Below are positions 1-9,532 of a stretch of DNA of 64,000 nt, piece after piece (position 1 is the first letter of the stretch; each line of letters starts with the position of its first letter). A program made the translations under genes and the position numbers. Origin of the DNA: Zunongwangia atlantica 22II14-10F7 (GTDB taxonomy: Bacteria; Bacteroidota; Bacteroidia; Flavobacteriales; Flavobacteriaceae); NCBI RefSeq assembly GCF_002094855.1, contig NZ_ARYN01000003.1:1-64000 (forward strand), read 5' to 3'. The notes below the pieces were generated by a model, which worked only from the letters and a program-made list of their open reading frames with translations, searched no databases and was not told the origin of the DNA.

Positions 1-54
1 TTGCTGTTCATTGGATTTTAAGTCCAACGTGTCTACCAATTCCACCATCCGAGC
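1..54 (-). tRNA. tRNA-Leu (anticodon UAA), 3' part outside the window
   Basis: Read on the minus strand, the sequence starts GCTCGGATGGTGGAATTGG and has a D-arm typical of leucine tRNAs. The anticodon stem TTGGA/TCCAA closes a loop CTTAAAA, giving anticodon UAA. The variable arm, T-arm and acceptor 3' end lie beyond the window start. It follows tRNA-Gly by 19 bases and is probably co-transcribed with it. Confidence 0.9.
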
Positions 55-73
55 ATAATGCTATATATACTGA

Positions 74-145
74 GCGAAAAACGGGATTCGAACCCGCGAC
101 CTCCACCTTGGCAAGGTGGCGCTCTACCAACTGAGCTATTTTCGC
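74..145 (-). tRNA. tRNA-Gly (anticodon GCC)
   Basis: A complete 72-nt cloverleaf on the minus strand. The acceptor arm GCGAAAA pairs with TTTTCGC, the anticodon stem CCACC/GGTGG closes loop TTGCCAA (anticodon GCC), and the T-loop carries GGTTCGAATCC. No CCA is encoded. It is the first gene of a tRNA operon read away from mutS, with a strong promoter at 198-227. Confidence 0.95.
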
Positions 146-197
146 GTATTTAAAAGAACTTTCGGTTTTACCGATGCGCAATTGTTTATTGCGGATG

Positions 198-227
198 CAA
201 ATTTAGCACATTTCTTAAAACGACAAA
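198..227 (-). promoter_or_regulatory. Bacteroidota-type promoter of the tRNA operon
   Basis: On the minus strand a -33 TTTG (224-227) is followed after 18 bases by TAAATTTG (198-205), a full match to the TAnnTTTG -7 box of Bacteroidota primary sigma factor promoters. It lies between the mutS stop and tRNA-Gly, so the tRNAs have their own promoter. Confidence 0.65.
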
Positions 228-235
228 GCTTTTTT

Positions 236-2872
236 TTATTTTTTTTCGTTTTCTCGCTTCTTTTTTTGTTTTACCGAGAGCATTCGTTTTATCTCGTTTA
301 ACTTCATTAAAGCCTCAACCGGCGTAAGTGTATCAATATCAATACTTATCAATTCGTCTCGCAAATCTTCCAGTAAAGGATCATCTAAATTAAAAAAACT
401 GAGTTGCATCTCTTCTTCAGCAGATTTTTTTAAAACCTCGCTACTTTCTTCCATTTTATGAGTTTGCTCCAGCTTTTGTAAAATCTTATTTGCGCGATGC
501 AACACCTGTTGTGGCATTCCTGCCATTTTCGCTACATGAATCCCGAAACTATGCTCGCTACCACCGGGAACCAGCTTCCGCAGAAAAAGAACATTATCTT
601 CTAATTCCTTTACAGAGACATTATAATTCTTTATTCGGCTAAAGGTATCGCACATTTCATTTAGCTCGTGATAATGCGTTGCAAAAAGCGTTTTTGGGCG
701 CGATGGATGTTCATGTAAATATTCACTAATTGCCCAGGCGATCGAAATCCCATCATAAGTACTTGTTCCACGACCAATTTCATCCAGAAGCACTAAACTT
801 CGTTCAGAAATATTATTCAGGATATTCGCTGTTTCGTTCATTTCTACCATAAACGTAGATTCTCCCATCGAAATATTATCGCTGGCTCCTACCCTCGTAA
901 AAATTTTATCCACTAAACCTATATTCGCAGCTTTTGCGGGCACAAAACTTCCCATTTGTGCCATAAGTACAATTAAAGCGGTTTGACGCAAAATAGCCGA
1001 CTTACCACTCATATTTGGCCCGGTAATCATAATCACCTGCTGCTCTTCTCTATCCAAGAAAACGCTATTGGTCACGTAAGATTCCCCAATAGGCAATTGC
1101 TTTTCGATCACGGGATGGCGACCGTCTTCAATTTGTAATTCAAATCCTTCTTCAATTTCTGGCTTACAGTATTGCTCGATCTTTGCCTGTTGCGCAAACG
1201 AACATAAACAATCTAACTGCGCAATAAGCTGGGCGTTTTGCTGTACAGGCTGAATATAATCGTTCATCCAAAGCACCAATTTCGAAAATAGATTTTGCTC
1301 TAGTTGCAATATTTTCTCTTCGGCTCCCAAAATTTTCGCTTCGTATTCTTTTAATTCTTCAGTAATATAACGTTCAGCATTTACCAGCGTTTGTTTTCTA
1401 ACCCACTCAGCCGGCACTTTATCTTTATGCGTGTTTCGCACTTCGATATAGTAACCGTAAACATTGTTATTCCCAATTTTCAATGAAGTGATTCCGGTTG
1501 CAGCACTTTCTCGCTCCAACATATTATCGAGGTAATCTTTTCCCGAAAATGCGATATCTCGAAGTTCGTCCAGTTCCTTATGAAATCCCCTGGCGATCAC
1601 ATTTCCTTTTTGCACCAATACCGGCGCTTCCTCGTTAATACTTTCGGTTATTTTAGATCTAAGCAACTCACAGGCATGTAAATTATCGCCAATCACTTTT
1701 AAAGCTTCATTCTCACATCCTAAAGCTGTTTCCTTTACCGGAATAATGGCTTCTAAAGAATTTTTAAGCTGAATAACTTCTCGCGGTGAAACTTTACCCG
1801 TTGCTACTTTTGAAATTAAGCGTTCTAAATCGCTCATTTCTTTTACCTGCTCCTGAATTTTATATAAAACCTCGGGATGTTCTAAAAGATAACCTACAAC
1901 CTCGTGGCGCTTTTTTATTTTTTCTGAATTCTTTAATGGCAGCGCCAACCAGCGTTTTAGCAATCGCCCCCCCATAGGCGAAATCGTCTTATCGATCACA
2001 TCTAAAAGCGTTACCGCATTGGCGGCATTACTATGATATAATTCGAGATTTCTAATGGTGAATCGATCCATCCAAACATATTCTTCTTCTGCAATTCGAT
2101 TTATCGCAGTGATATGCTGAAGTTTGTTATGCTGAGTTTCGGCCAGGTAATGAAGAATCGCTCCTGAAGCAATAATGCCTTCCTCTAAATGCGAAACCCC
2201 AAAACCTTTTAAAGAATTGGTCTTAAAATGCCCGTTTAAAGTTTCGCTGGCAAAATCATTTTTAAAAACCCAATCTTCCAGATAAAAAACATGGTAATCT
2301 TCACCAAAATCTGCCGCAAAATTCTTTTTATATTTCTTCTGAATTAAAACCTCGCTCGGGTTAAAGTTCTGAAGCAATTTATCAATGTATTCCTGTGTTC
2401 CCTGAGCGGTTAAAAATTCACCCGTAGAAACATCCAAAAACGAAATTCCAAGATTTCTTTTTCCGTAGTGAATGGCACAAAGAAAATTATTCGATTTACT
2501 ATTTAAAACCTCGTCGCTTAAAGCTACACCCGGAGTCACCAATTCGGTTACTCCACGTTTTACGATCTTTTTGGTCATTTTTGGATCTTCTAATTGATCG
2601 CAAATAGCCACACGCTGCCCTGCTTTTACAAGCTTAGGCAAATACGTGTTTAAAGAATGATGTGGAAAACCTGCAAGCTCGCTACGCTCGCCGCCGTTAT
2701 TTCTATTGGTTAGAACAATGTTTAAAATTCTGGCAGCTACCACAGCATCTGCCCCAAAAGTCTCATAGAAATCCCCAACTCTAAACAATAACATTGCATC
2801 TGGATATTTAGCTTTTATTGCTAAATATTGCTTCATTAAAGGGGTCACTTTTGCTTCTTTTTTTGCTGCCAA
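236..2872 (-). CDS. mutS: DNA mismatch repair protein MutS
   Basis: MutS is the mismatch-recognition ATPase of postreplicative repair and acts as a dimer with MutL. The 878-residue protein has the usual domain order. The N-terminal recognition domain carries the F-Y-E motif (F35, Y36, E37) that inserts at mismatches, followed by connector, lever and clamp regions. The C-terminal ATPase has a Walker A GPNMSGKS (618-625, K624) and Walker B D697-E698 followed by IGRGTST. The C-terminus ends in a lysine-rich tail. The start is a TTG at 2872; the next candidate is ATG for M13, but residues 3-12 look like family sequence, so I keep TTG. The repeat island upstream separates it from other genes and it appears monocistronic. 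Confidence 0.97.
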   Translation of the reverse strand: MAAKKEAKVTPLMKQYLAIKAKYPDAMLLFRVGDFYETFGADAVVAARILNIVLTNRNNGGERSELAGFPHHSLNTYLPKLVKAGQRVAICDQLEDPKMTKKIVKRGVTELVTPGVALSDEVLNSKSNNFLCAIHYGKRNLGISFLDVSTGEFLTAQGTQEYIDKLLQNFNPSEVLIQKKYKKNFAADFGEDYHVFYLEDWVFKNDFASETLNGHFKTNSLKGFGVSHLEEGIIASGAILHYLAETQHNKLQHITAINRIAEEEYVWMDRFTIRNLELYHSNAANAVTLLDVIDKTISPMGGRLLKRWLALPLKNSEKIKKRHEVVGYLLEHPEVLYKIQEQVKEMSDLERLISKVATGKVSPREVIQLKNSLEAIIPVKETALGCENEALKVIGDNLHACELLRSKITESINEEAPVLVQKGNVIARGFHKELDELRDIAFSGKDYLDNMLERESAATGITSLKIGNNNVYGYYIEVRNTHKDKVPAEWVRKQTLVNAERYITEELKEYEAKILGAEEKILQLEQNLFSKLVLWMNDYIQPVQQNAQLIAQLDCLCSFAQQAKIEQYCKPEIEEGFELQIEDGRHPVIEKQLPIGESYVTNSVFLDREEQQVIMITGPNMSGKSAILRQTALIVLMAQMGSFVPAKAANIGLVDKIFTRVGASDNISMGESTFMVEMNETANILNNISERSLVLLDEIGRGTSTYDGISIAWAISEYLHEHPSRPKTLFATHYHELNEMCDTFSRIKNYNVSVKELEDNVLFLRKLVPGGSEHSFGIHVAKMAGMPQQVLHRANKILQKLEQTHKMEESSEVLKKSAEEEMQLSFFNLDDPLLEDLRDELISIDIDTLTPVEALMKLNEIKRMLSVKQKKKRENEKK

Positions 2873-3416
2873 ACCAAGGAATTTTTAGAAACGCTAAAAT
2901 ACTGAAACCTCTTTGCGATTAGAAAATTTGAAACCGACTTTTATTCACATTTTTTTGACAGTGAACAGTGAACAGTGAACAGTGAACAGTGAACAGTGAA
3001 CAGTGAACAGTGAACAGTGAACAGTGAACTAAGTTGAATATTCCGAATTGAAAAAGAAAATCTAATTACAAGATTTTATAAACGTTTTCTTTATTCTAAA
3101 CCTCTCCACTTCAAAATCACATACCCTGTTTGTTTAGTAAACGGACTTGATTTAACATCTTAATAGAATGAAATTTCTCCTGTTTTTTTTTCAAAATTCA
3201 TCACTCGAAGTGACATGCGATTCAAATCTTGTCATCTCTACCCTGCGTCGCCGGCAGCCAAGCGAAATAGAACTCTCTCTTATATAAACAATATAGATTT
3301 CTCGACTAACACCGACAGTTATAGGAATGTTAGAACTAAAAAATATACCAGGATTGTATAATTTCAGCTATGATTCTTTTTAAGACTGAAAGCTGATAAC
3401 TGTAAACTAAATACTT
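2873..3416. other. Intergenic repeat island between mutS and the GH3 gene
   Basis: No convincing gene in 544 bases. It holds the 7-bp tandem array (2958-3029) and a 14-bp sequence at 3202-3215 whose reverse complement (TGTCACTTCGAGTG) recurs exactly at 23419-23432. It also has a GC-rich patch near 3240-3262 and, at 3343-3368, a reversed copy of the recurring ATTATACAATC motif. Like the islands at 14.3 and 23.3 kb, it looks like a patchwork of short dispersed repeats. Confidence 0.6.
2958..3029. repeat. 7-bp tandem repeat (CAGTGAA, about 10 units)
   Basis: Ten perfect consecutive copies of CAGTGAA run from 2959 to 3028 with one matching base on each side. A 7-bp unit, no spacers and no variation suggest a slippage-prone microsatellite that may differ in copy number between strains. 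It lies about 90 bases upstream of mutS, outside any reading frame. Confidence 0.97.
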
Positions 3417-4928
3417 CTACATCATCCCCAATAATTCCTCTACATAATCTCTAGAATTTGATAATCTTGGGATTTTATGCTGACCGCCAAGTTTTCCGTT
3501 TTTCTTTAACCAGTCATGAAATAATTTTTCTCGGGCTACATGAACTTTAGGAGCATTAAGCGTCATATTTAAATAGCGCTTGGCTTCGTAGTCACTATTT
3601 ACCTGTTGTAGCGCCAAATCTAAATCTACATTAAACTCGTCCATCGATTTTGGCGGATGTTTAAACTCAATAATCCATTCATGCGCACCTTTTTCTTTTC
3701 CTTCCATAAAAACAGGAGCAGCCGTATAATCTACAATTTCGCAATTATTGGTAAGGGAAGCTTTTTTTAAGGCAGCTTCAGCATTTTCAACAATTAATTC
3801 TTCCCCAAAAACATTAATATGGTGTTTGGTTCTTCCTGAAACCTTAATTCGATAAGGGCTGGTTGATGTAAATCTTACGGTATCTCCTACTTTATAGCGC
3901 CAAAGTCCGGCATTTGTAGTAATCACAATCGCATAATTCTTACCAACTTCAACTTCAGATAAAGGAATAATTTTTTCGGCTTCACTTCCGTAGCTATCCA
4001 TAGGGATAAACTCATAGAAAATTCCGTAGTCCAACATCAACAACATTTCTTTATTGTCGTTTTGATCCTGGCAGGCAAAAAAACCTTCTGAAGCATTATA
4101 GATCTCGTAATACCTAAAGTCTTCATTCGGCAAAATCTTTTGGTATTGTACCGCATAAGGATCAAAGCTTACTCCGCCATGAAAATAAACTTCAATATTT
4201 CTCCAAACTTCAAAAATGCTTTCTTTACCGGTATGCTCTAAAACATTATTCAGCAAAACAAGCATCCAGGAAGGTACTCCAGCAAGACTGGTTACATTCT
4301 CCTGAATGGTTTCTCTAACAATCGCCCCCATTTTGGTTTCCCAATCGTGCATTAGCGAAACCTCATTACTTGGCGTACTACTAAATTCTGCCCAAAAAGG
4401 CATATTATCGATTAAAATAGCCGAAAGATCTCCAAAACTGGTTCCGTTTTCTTTATAAATTTCCTTACTTCCGCCAAGACGTAAACTCTTTCCTGTAAAT
4501 AATTGCGACTCTGGATTGTTATTTAAATACATACAAAGCAAATCTTTCCCTGCCGCATAATGACAATCTTCCAGCGAATCTTCACTTACAGGGATAAACT
4601 TACTTTTTGCATTGGTGGTTCCGCTAGATTTTGCAAACCATTTAATTGGCGTTGGCCAAAAAATATTGGTTTCTCCCTGCCTACTTCTTTCAATGGCTTC
4701 GTAATAATTTTCGTAGCAATGCACTGGTACGCGACTGGCAAAATCTCGATAATTCTTAATTTCAGAAAAGTTGAATTTTCTACCAATTTCAGTATTTCGA
4801 GCTTTATTAATAAGCTCTTTTAGTAGTTCTTCCTGTACCTCGTTTGGATATTTTATAAATAATTCCATTTGATGGATACGCTTCTTTAAGAACCAGGAAG
4901 CAATGGAATTTACTAATGGAATTGGCAT
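3417..4928 (-). CDS. GH3 family acyl-adenylate-forming enzyme (substrate unknown)
   Basis: This 503-residue protein belongs to the GH3 family, named after plant auxin-responsive proteins that join an acid to an amino acid through an acyl-adenylate. Visible family marks are the ATP-binding SSGTTNAKSKFIP segment (101-113), the YNASEG motif in the middle of the protein and a later GDTVRF motif. There is no signal peptide, so it should be cytoplasmic. Bacterial GH3 homologues are common in Bacteroidota but their substrates are mostly unknown, so I do not name one. ATG at 4928 is the start. It is divergent from the DUF2797 gene with a 113-base gap. Confidence 0.85.
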   Translation of the reverse strand: MPIPLVNSIASWFLKKRIHQMELFIKYPNEVQEELLKELINKARNTEIGRKFNFSEIKNYRDFASRVPVHCYENYYEAIERSRQGETNIFWPTPIKWFAKSSGTTNAKSKFIPVSEDSLEDCHYAAGKDLLCMYLNNNPESQLFTGKSLRLGGSKEIYKENGTSFGDLSAILIDNMPFWAEFSSTPSNEVSLMHDWETKMGAIVRETIQENVTSLAGVPSWMLVLLNNVLEHTGKESIFEVWRNIEVYFHGGVSFDPYAVQYQKILPNEDFRYYEIYNASEGFFACQDQNDNKEMLLMLDYGIFYEFIPMDSYGSEAEKIIPLSEVEVGKNYAIVITTNAGLWRYKVGDTVRFTSTSPYRIKVSGRTKHHINVFGEELIVENAEAALKKASLTNNCEIVDYTAAPVFMEGKEKGAHEWIIEFKHPPKSMDEFNVDLDLALQQVNSDYEAKRYLNMTLNAPKVHVAREKLFHDWLKKNGKLGGQHKIPRLSNSRDYVEELLGMM

Positions 4929-5041
4929 TTATTTATTATATATTTATCAGCTCTTGGCAGAGCTTTTTGGTTGGTCGGTTAAAAATAATCGATTCTTTGA
5001 AGCCTGCAAAAACGCATCAGTTAAAAATATACGAAAAAGCT

Positions 5042-5836
5042 ATGAGATACGAGGGTGTGCTTACCAAAATGAAAACAGAATTACTAGACGAAGTAGAGTA
5101 TTATCTTGATTTTGAGAATGATTTTTTAAATCTTAATCAACTTTTAGACAAAACTATTAGTCTTAATTTTTTACGTTTTCAATGTTTAAATTGTGGGCAA
5201 CAAAAGAAGATTTTTCGCCAGGGATTTTGCTATGATTGCTTTAGCTCGATTCCGCAGGCCGGAGATTGGATTATGAAACCCGAATTAAGTAAAGCACATT
5301 TAGACCAGGAAGATCGTGACCTTGAATATGAAAAAAGTGTTCAGCTGCAACCTCATATTGTATATTTAGCGAATTCCAGCAATGTAAAAGTTGGGGTAAC
5401 CCGAAAAACCCAGGTACCTACAAGATGGATCGACCAGGGTGCGCACGAGGCGATTGAAATTGCTGAAGTTCCTAATCGTTATTTAGCCGGAATTACTGAA
5501 GTTGCGCTTAAGGATCATGTTTCAGATAAAACCAATTGGCGAAAGATGCTTACCAACGATATTTTGGATCTAAATCTTGAAGAAGAGCGCGAAAAACTGA
5601 AAGATTTTATTCCTGAAGAGGCCAAAGCTTACTTTTTAGCCGATCAAAAAGAAACAGAAATTAAATTTCCGGTAAAGCAATTTCCGAAGAAAATAAAGAC
5701 CTTAAATCTTACAAAATCGCCTTTTTACCAGGGAACATTAAAAGGAATAAAAGGACAATATCTTTTATTTGAAGATGGGACCGTTTTTAACGTAAGAGCC
5801 CACGAAGGTTTTGTAGTAGAAATTCAGGTAAGTTAA
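5042..5836 (+). CDS. DUF2797 family protein with a CxxC...CxxC zinc-binding motif
   Basis: A 264-residue soluble protein of unknown function. Near the N-terminus C48, C51, C63 and C66 form a CxxC-(11)-CxxC zinc ribbon. A mixed alpha/beta region follows, with NSSNVKVGVTRKTQVPTRWI near the middle. The frame is open upstream to 4916, but that extension overlaps the divergent GH3 start. ATG at 5042 gives the N-terminus MRYEGVLTKM, which matches the compact form of the family, so I choose it. The acetyltransferase gene follows after 10 bases, suggesting co-transcription. Nothing in the sequence gives the function. Confidence 0.8.
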   Translation: MRYEGVLTKMKTELLDEVEYYLDFENDFLNLNQLLDKTISLNFLRFQCLNCGQQKKIFRQGFCYDCFSSIPQAGDWIMKPELSKAHLDQEDRDLEYEKSVQLQPHIVYLANSSNVKVGVTRKTQVPTRWIDQGAHEAIEIAEVPNRYLAGITEVALKDHVSDKTNWRKMLTNDILDLNLEEEREKLKDFIPEEAKAYFLADQKETEIKFPVKQFPKKIKTLNLTKSPFYQGTLKGIKGQYLLFEDGTVFNVRAHEGFVVEIQVS

Positions 5837-5846
5837 TGCTATAATT

Positions 5847-6407
5847 ATGAAATCTGAAAAGGAAAAAATGCTTGCCGGTGAATTGTATTTCGCCGGAGAT
5901 AAAGAACTGACTGCCGAGCGGTTAAAAGCTCGCGAGTTAATGAAAAAGTATAATTCCTGCCCAGAAGATGAACCTGAAAAACTAAAATCTATCCTGAAAG
6001 AATTAATTCCTGAAGGTGGGAAAGGACTCTTTATACAACCTCCTTTTTACTGTGATTACGGCTATAATATTAAAACAGGAAAAGGAGTTTATTTCAATTT
6101 TAATTGTGTTATTTTAGACGGAATGGAAGTGAAAATTGGCTCCAGAAGTATGTTTGGTCCCAATGTGCAAATCTACACGGCTTCACATCCATTAAATGCA
6201 AAAGAGCGTGCCTCGATGCTCGAATTTTCTAAAGCCATAGAAATTGGTGAAGATGTTTGGGTTGGTGGAAATGTTACGATTTGCCCCGGAGTTAAAATTG
6301 GAAATCGTGCAGTTATTGGTGCGGGAAGCGTAGTGACTAAAGATATTCCAAATGATGTTTTCGCTGCCGGAAATCCTTGTAAAATCATCAAGAAAATAGA
6401 GCAATAG
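5847..6407 (+). CDS. Maltose/galactoside O-acetyltransferase family protein (Maa-like)
   Basis: This 186-residue enzyme should transfer acetyl from acetyl-CoA to a sugar hydroxyl. An N-terminal Mac domain (KMLAGELYFAGDKEL, 8-20) precedes a left-handed beta-helix of hexapeptide repeats from about residue 70 onward. The likely catalytic histidine is H114 in TASHPL, and the helix ends with the typical GAGSVVTKDIPNDVFAAGNP segment. It is full length for the Maa/LacA/NodL group. The true acceptor sugar cannot be read from sequence. It sits 10 bases after the DUF2797 gene and 34 bases before a secreted unknown. Confidence 0.88.
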   Translation: MKSEKEKMLAGELYFAGDKELTAERLKARELMKKYNSCPEDEPEKLKSILKELIPEGGKGLFIQPPFYCDYGYNIKTGKGVYFNFNCVILDGMEVKIGSRSMFGPNVQIYTASHPLNAKERASMLEFSKAIEIGEDVWVGGNVTICPGVKIGNRAVIGAGSVVTKDIPNDVFAAGNPCKIIKKIEQ

Positions 6408-6441
6408 TCTGTTTGTTCTTTTATATTGAAAAACTAAAATT

Positions 6442-6999
6442 ATGCTGAAATTATCGAATCTTGCCCTGCTATTTTTTTTAACTTCTGTAGCTTTTGGCCA
6501 GGAAATGAATCATTACTCCAAAAAGTATTCTGAAGATTCCGAAATGCAGGTTATAAACCTAATTAATGGAGCTGATGAAGAAGATCAGGTTGCTTTATTT
6601 ATTGAAGATGAGTTTGTTGGGAATCAGACGATGTATAGTTCATTAAATCCTGATAAAATAGAAAATCTGGAAGTAGACAAAGAGCCTTTTACACTTCATA
6701 ATATCCAATTTGATGGTAAAATAATTTTAAGCTATAAAGAGGAATATCAGCCTGAATATGTATCTATAAATGATCTTATTTTAGAGCAAACAGATATTAA
6801 AAATCCTGTTATAGTCCAAATAGACGAAGAGGTTTTAGATTTAGATTATGTTATCTGTAAGCTAGATAAAAATTATATCCTGAAATTAATTTTAAAGGAA
6901 ATCCCTACCTCCCAAAAAGGACAAAATATTCTACTGGCAAAGTTCATTACTAAAACACCGGCAAATATCGCTGAAGCAAATACTATAACTATCAAATAA
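6442..6999 (+). CDS. Secreted protein of unknown function
   Basis: I do not recognise this 185-residue protein. Residues 1-20 form a signal peptide ending SVAFGQ, with cleavage likely before Q20. The rest is acidic, has no cysteine pattern or transmembrane segment, and alternates short hydrophobic strands with charged turns, suggesting a small periplasmic beta-rich domain. It follows the acetyltransferase on the same strand and may be the last gene of that unit. A shortened copy of the GCGGTGCCAATAAA repeat begins directly at its stop codon. Confidence 0.65.
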   Translation: MLKLSNLALLFFLTSVAFGQEMNHYSKKYSEDSEMQVINLINGADEEDQVALFIEDEFVGNQTMYSSLNPDKIENLEVDKEPFTLHNIQFDGKIILSYKEEYQPEYVSINDLILEQTDIKNPVIVQIDEEVLDLDYVICKLDKNYILKLILKEIPTSQKGQNILLAKFITKTPANIAEANTITIK

Positions 7000-7039
7000 A
7001 CTACCTCAGGGTATTAAACCCTATGGCGGTGCCAATAAA
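7000..7039 (+). repeat. Short copy of the dispersed GGTATT...GCGGTGCCAATAAA element
   Basis: ACCTCAGGGTATT, then ACCCTATGGCGGTGCCAATAAA, matches the right end of the 100-bp element at 27477-27576 and a copy at 23631-23677. GGGT and ACCC can pair as a short hairpin, so it may also act at the convergent ends of the flanking genes. Confidence 0.7.
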
Positions 7040-7082
7040 AAATACCTAATAAGATTGTATAATTTTAGCGGAGTTTTATGAA

Positions 7083-7994
7083 TTAAATTCTTGACATTTT
7101 CTTTAAGAATATTTCTTTTATGCTATCTATTTCAGATTTAAATTGAAAATTTTTCTTTGTAGCAAAATGTAGAATATTTATAATATGGTTTGTTCCACTC
7201 CACACATGTACGATCTTTTTCTCCTGAATAGATTTCTCTACTAAAAAATCTGGAATAACCGCAAAACCAGAATTTTTTTCAAGAGAACGTATTATAGATC
7301 CCATATTCGGTAAGATATAATTAGGTTTAAAATCGGGTCTCTTTTTAAAGTTTTCAAACCAAAATCTGCTAAAATGTTCCATTTCATCATTTGTTGCACT
7401 ATACCAAGTTTGCTGTTTTAAAAAACTTTCCAGTTTTTTTAGATCACTACGCTGTATAAACTCTTTAACTTTAGTAAGATCTGTAGGCCCTCCTGCCACA
7501 AGAATGATCTTTTCTTTTGTAAAGGCTTGATATTCTACCAAAGGATTATTTTTAGATGTGATCTTTGGAGTAATTACTAAGTCTAAAATCCCATCTTCCA
7601 GATCTTTAATCAAATTTGAATGGTCACCAAATTTTGCGACAAGATTGAAAGATATTTCTGGAATTTCTGTTTCTAATATAGTTTGAAAAATTTCTGTACA
7701 CATTCCAATATTAACCGAGGGTTTTATCTTTTTTGAGGTTTTTTTGAAGTGTAATTCAGCTTTTCCCAGGTGCTCTATGGCGTCTATAGTATGATTGTAT
7801 AGTTGCCTGGCGTGCTCTGTAGGAATCATTCTTCTTGATGTTCTTTCGAAAAGTTTTTTACCGGTATACGATTCTAATGCATTTAAGTGTAGACTTATGC
7901 CAGGTTGCGAAGTATAAAGCGATTCTGCAGCCTTAGTTAAAGTACCCATTTTATAAATAGCTATAAAGCTTCGATACCATTCCAGATTTACCAT
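7083..7994 (-). CDS. LysR family transcriptional regulator
   Basis: This 303-residue protein has the LysR layout: an N-terminal winged helix-turn-helix (about 1-60, including LTKAAESLYTSQPGISLHL) and a C-terminal periplasmic-binding-protein-like effector domain (about 90-295). It is divergent from the MdaB-type quinone reductase with 90 bases between start codons. LysR proteins usually control such a divergent neighbour, so the likely target is that gene, probably in response to quinones or redox stress (inference). A minus-strand TACTTTTG box at 8014-8021 is a candidate promoter. Confidence 0.92.
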   Translation of the reverse strand: MVNLEWYRSFIAIYKMGTLTKAAESLYTSQPGISLHLNALESYTGKKLFERTSRRMIPTEHARQLYNHTIDAIEHLGKAELHFKKTSKKIKPSVNIGMCTEIFQTILETEIPEISFNLVAKFGDHSNLIKDLEDGILDLVITPKITSKNNPLVEYQAFTKEKIILVAGGPTDLTKVKEFIQRSDLKKLESFLKQQTWYSATNDEMEHFSRFWFENFKKRPDFKPNYILPNMGSIIRSLEKNSGFAVIPDFLVEKSIQEKKIVHVWSGTNHIINILHFATKKNFQFKSEIDSIKEIFLKKMSRI

Positions 7995-8013
7995 TACTAT
8001 AATATTAATTATA

Positions 8014-8021
8014 CAAAAGTA
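8014..8021 (-). promoter_or_regulatory. Candidate -7 box of the lysR gene
   Basis: TACTTTTG on the minus strand fits TAnnTTTG and lies 20 bases before the lysR start codon. No clear -33 TTTG is visible. It shares a 90-base AT-rich divergent region with the mdaB promoter box. Confidence 0.4.
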
Positions 8022-8057
8022 TAAAATGTATTATTTTAATAATACTCCAATAGAGCT

Positions 8058-8065
8058 TAATTTTG
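8058..8065 (+). promoter_or_regulatory. Candidate -7 box of mdaB
   Basis: TAATTTTG fits TAnnTTTG and lies 19 bases before the mdaB ATG. The -33 region is only T-rich, which suits an activator-dependent promoter such as a LysR-controlled one (inference). Confidence 0.4.
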
Positions 8066-8084
8066 TCCTTAAACAGGATAAAGT

Positions 8085-8675
8085 ATGAAGAACATATTCA
8101 TCATAAATGGAGGGTTTCCTTTTGCTCATTCTCCAGGAAAGTTTAATAGAACATTATTAGAGCAAACAAAAGAGTTTTTTGAGACCAGCGGTAATTATCA
8201 GGTTAAAACCACTCAAATAGGAAAATATTACGATTTGCAAGAAGAGGTAGAAAAATACCAATGGGCTGATGTTATTATTTATCACACACCAATATGGTGG
8301 TTTCAGTTACCGTTCGCTTTTAAAGAATATATCGATAAAGTTTTTACAGCCGGTCACGATAACGGATTGTATAGAAATGATGGTAGAAGCCGTGACAATC
8401 CTGCAATAAATTATGGTACCGGTGGTAGTTTACAGGGCAGGAAATATATTCTGACATCGAGTTGGAATGCACCTAAAGCGGCATTTGAAATGGAAGGAGA
8501 ATTTTTCGATAAAACATCTGTAGATGAAGGGATACTTTTCGGTTTTCATAAGATGAATAAATTTATTGGTTTAGAATATCTAAATTCTATTCATTTTCAT
8601 GATATGGAAAAGAACGCAGATGTTCCGAAAGAACTAAACCGATATGCCGAATTTTTGAAAGAGAATTTTATTTAA
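8085..8675 (+). CDS. mdaB: MdaB-type NAD(P)H:quinone oxidoreductase
   Basis: A flavodoxin-fold FAD enzyme that reduces quinones by two electrons and so limits redox cycling. The 196-residue protein closely resembles MdaB. It starts with a Rossmann-like strand and FAHSPGKFNRTL phosphate-binding loop (about 14-25). It then has ADVIIYHTPIWWFQLPF with KEYIDKVFTAGHD, the NYGTGGSLQGRKYIL stretch and the SWNAPKAAF segment, all in the family order. No signal peptide: cytoplasmic. The divergent LysR gene is the probable regulator. A strong terminator follows at 8695-8740. Confidence 0.9.
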   Translation: MKNIFIINGGFPFAHSPGKFNRTLLEQTKEFFETSGNYQVKTTQIGKYYDLQEEVEKYQWADVIIYHTPIWWFQLPFAFKEYIDKVFTAGHDNGLYRNDGRSRDNPAINYGTGGSLQGRKYILTSSWNAPKAAFEMEGEFFDKTSVDEGILFGFHKMNKFIGLEYLNSIHFHDMEKNADVPKELNRYAEFLKENFI

Positions 8676-8694
8676 TTAATTCCCAAATACATTT

Positions 8695-8740
8695 AAACCC
8701 TTCTGAATTATATAATTTCAGAAGGGTTTATTTTTTTTTA
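8695..8740 (+). terminator. Rho-independent terminator after mdaB
   Basis: AAACCCTTCTGAA pairs with TTCAGAAGGGTTT around an AT-rich loop, followed by a run of ten T. It lies between convergent genes, but the T run favours plus-strand termination. Confidence 0.85.
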
Positions 8741-8812
8741 GTTTTGAATAATAAATATTTTGATACAATAGATTTTTAATCTCATTGCACAATTTCCTAC
8801 TTAAAAACATAA

Positions 8813-9454
8813 TTAATTTTCTTTAGGTTCAAATCTTTCTCCGTTCCATATATATGAAAATTTCTCTGTTTTAACCCATTCGTAATATGGGGCTATTTCT
8901 GGATAAATGTTGTATTCTACACAATTATTATCATTTGTTTTTAAACTGTAGCTCGTGTTCATATTAAGCTTTTTTCCATCTAAGCTATCCAGTATCTTTT
9001 CTTTCAAAAACTCTTTTGTTTCAATGGTTTTTGGTAGCCCTAGATTCTCAATTGGTTCTAGGGAATTATTTTCATAACTAAAAGTCATTAGAATATGCTG
9101 GTCAAAAGCTTTAGGCGAACCACCGAATTTCGAATAAACCACGATAGGTGTACCATCATTCTTTTGGAATTTCTTCAATTCAATAATAAAAAAACCGCTG
9201 GGTCCATCCGGAAAGTAATATTGTAATCTAATGTAATTATTTTCGGTCCAGTAGTCAGCTTTCATAGTTTCCATGTAATCCTCAGCTTTCGGAAAAATAT
9301 AGGTGCCGTTCTCCGATAATGAGTCCTTTGCTTCATTCGTCATTTCAGGTATATACGTTGATGGAAATGATTTAAAGATTTCCTGAATACTCTGTCCAAA
9401 ACAATAATTAATCCCAAAACAGAAGAGGAAAGTAAGTATCATTAATTTTTTCAT
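8813..9454 (-). CDS. Secreted protein of unknown function
   Basis: An unrecognised 213-residue protein. Residues 1-21 are a signal peptide (hydrophobic core LMILTFLFCFGINYC, cleavage near FGQ). The mature part has many aromatic residues and alternating polar/hydrophobic strands (NNYIRLQYYFPDGPSGFFII), and ends with YSYIWNGERFEP-like beta sequence, suggesting a small periplasmic beta-rich domain. It is alone on this strand. A copy of the composite dispersed repeat fills the gap between it and the AsmA-like gene upstream. Confidence 0.65.
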   Translation of the reverse strand: MKKLMILTFLFCFGINYCFGQSIQEIFKSFPSTYIPEMTNEAKDSLSENGTYIFPKAEDYMETMKADYWTENNYIRLQYYFPDGPSGFFIIELKKFQKNDGTPIVVYSKFGGSPKAFDQHILMTFSYENNSLEPIENLGLPKTIETKEFLKEKILDSLDGKKLNMNTSYSLKTNDNNCVEYNIYPEIAPYYEWVKTEKFSYIWNGERFEPKEN

Positions 9455-9532
9455 CTTAATTGCTTCTAGCTCGCTTTATCACAAGAAATAAACAATAAAG
9501 AAATTGAGCGATTTCTACGTCCTTTAAAATTT

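Noticed and set aside
1-145. tRNA genes as an integration site for a mobile island
   Set aside because: No integrase, no direct repeat of a tRNA 3' end in the window, and the neighbouring genes are core.
2958-3029. Tandem array as a CRISPR
   Set aside because: The unit is 7 bp and contiguous with no spacers, and no cas gene is present. It is a simple tandem repeat.
8695-8740. Extra copy of the ATTATACAATC motif
   Set aside because: The CTGAATTATATAATTTCAG overlap is explained by the terminator stem and AT-rich loop; it lacks the CAATCTTGAT part.
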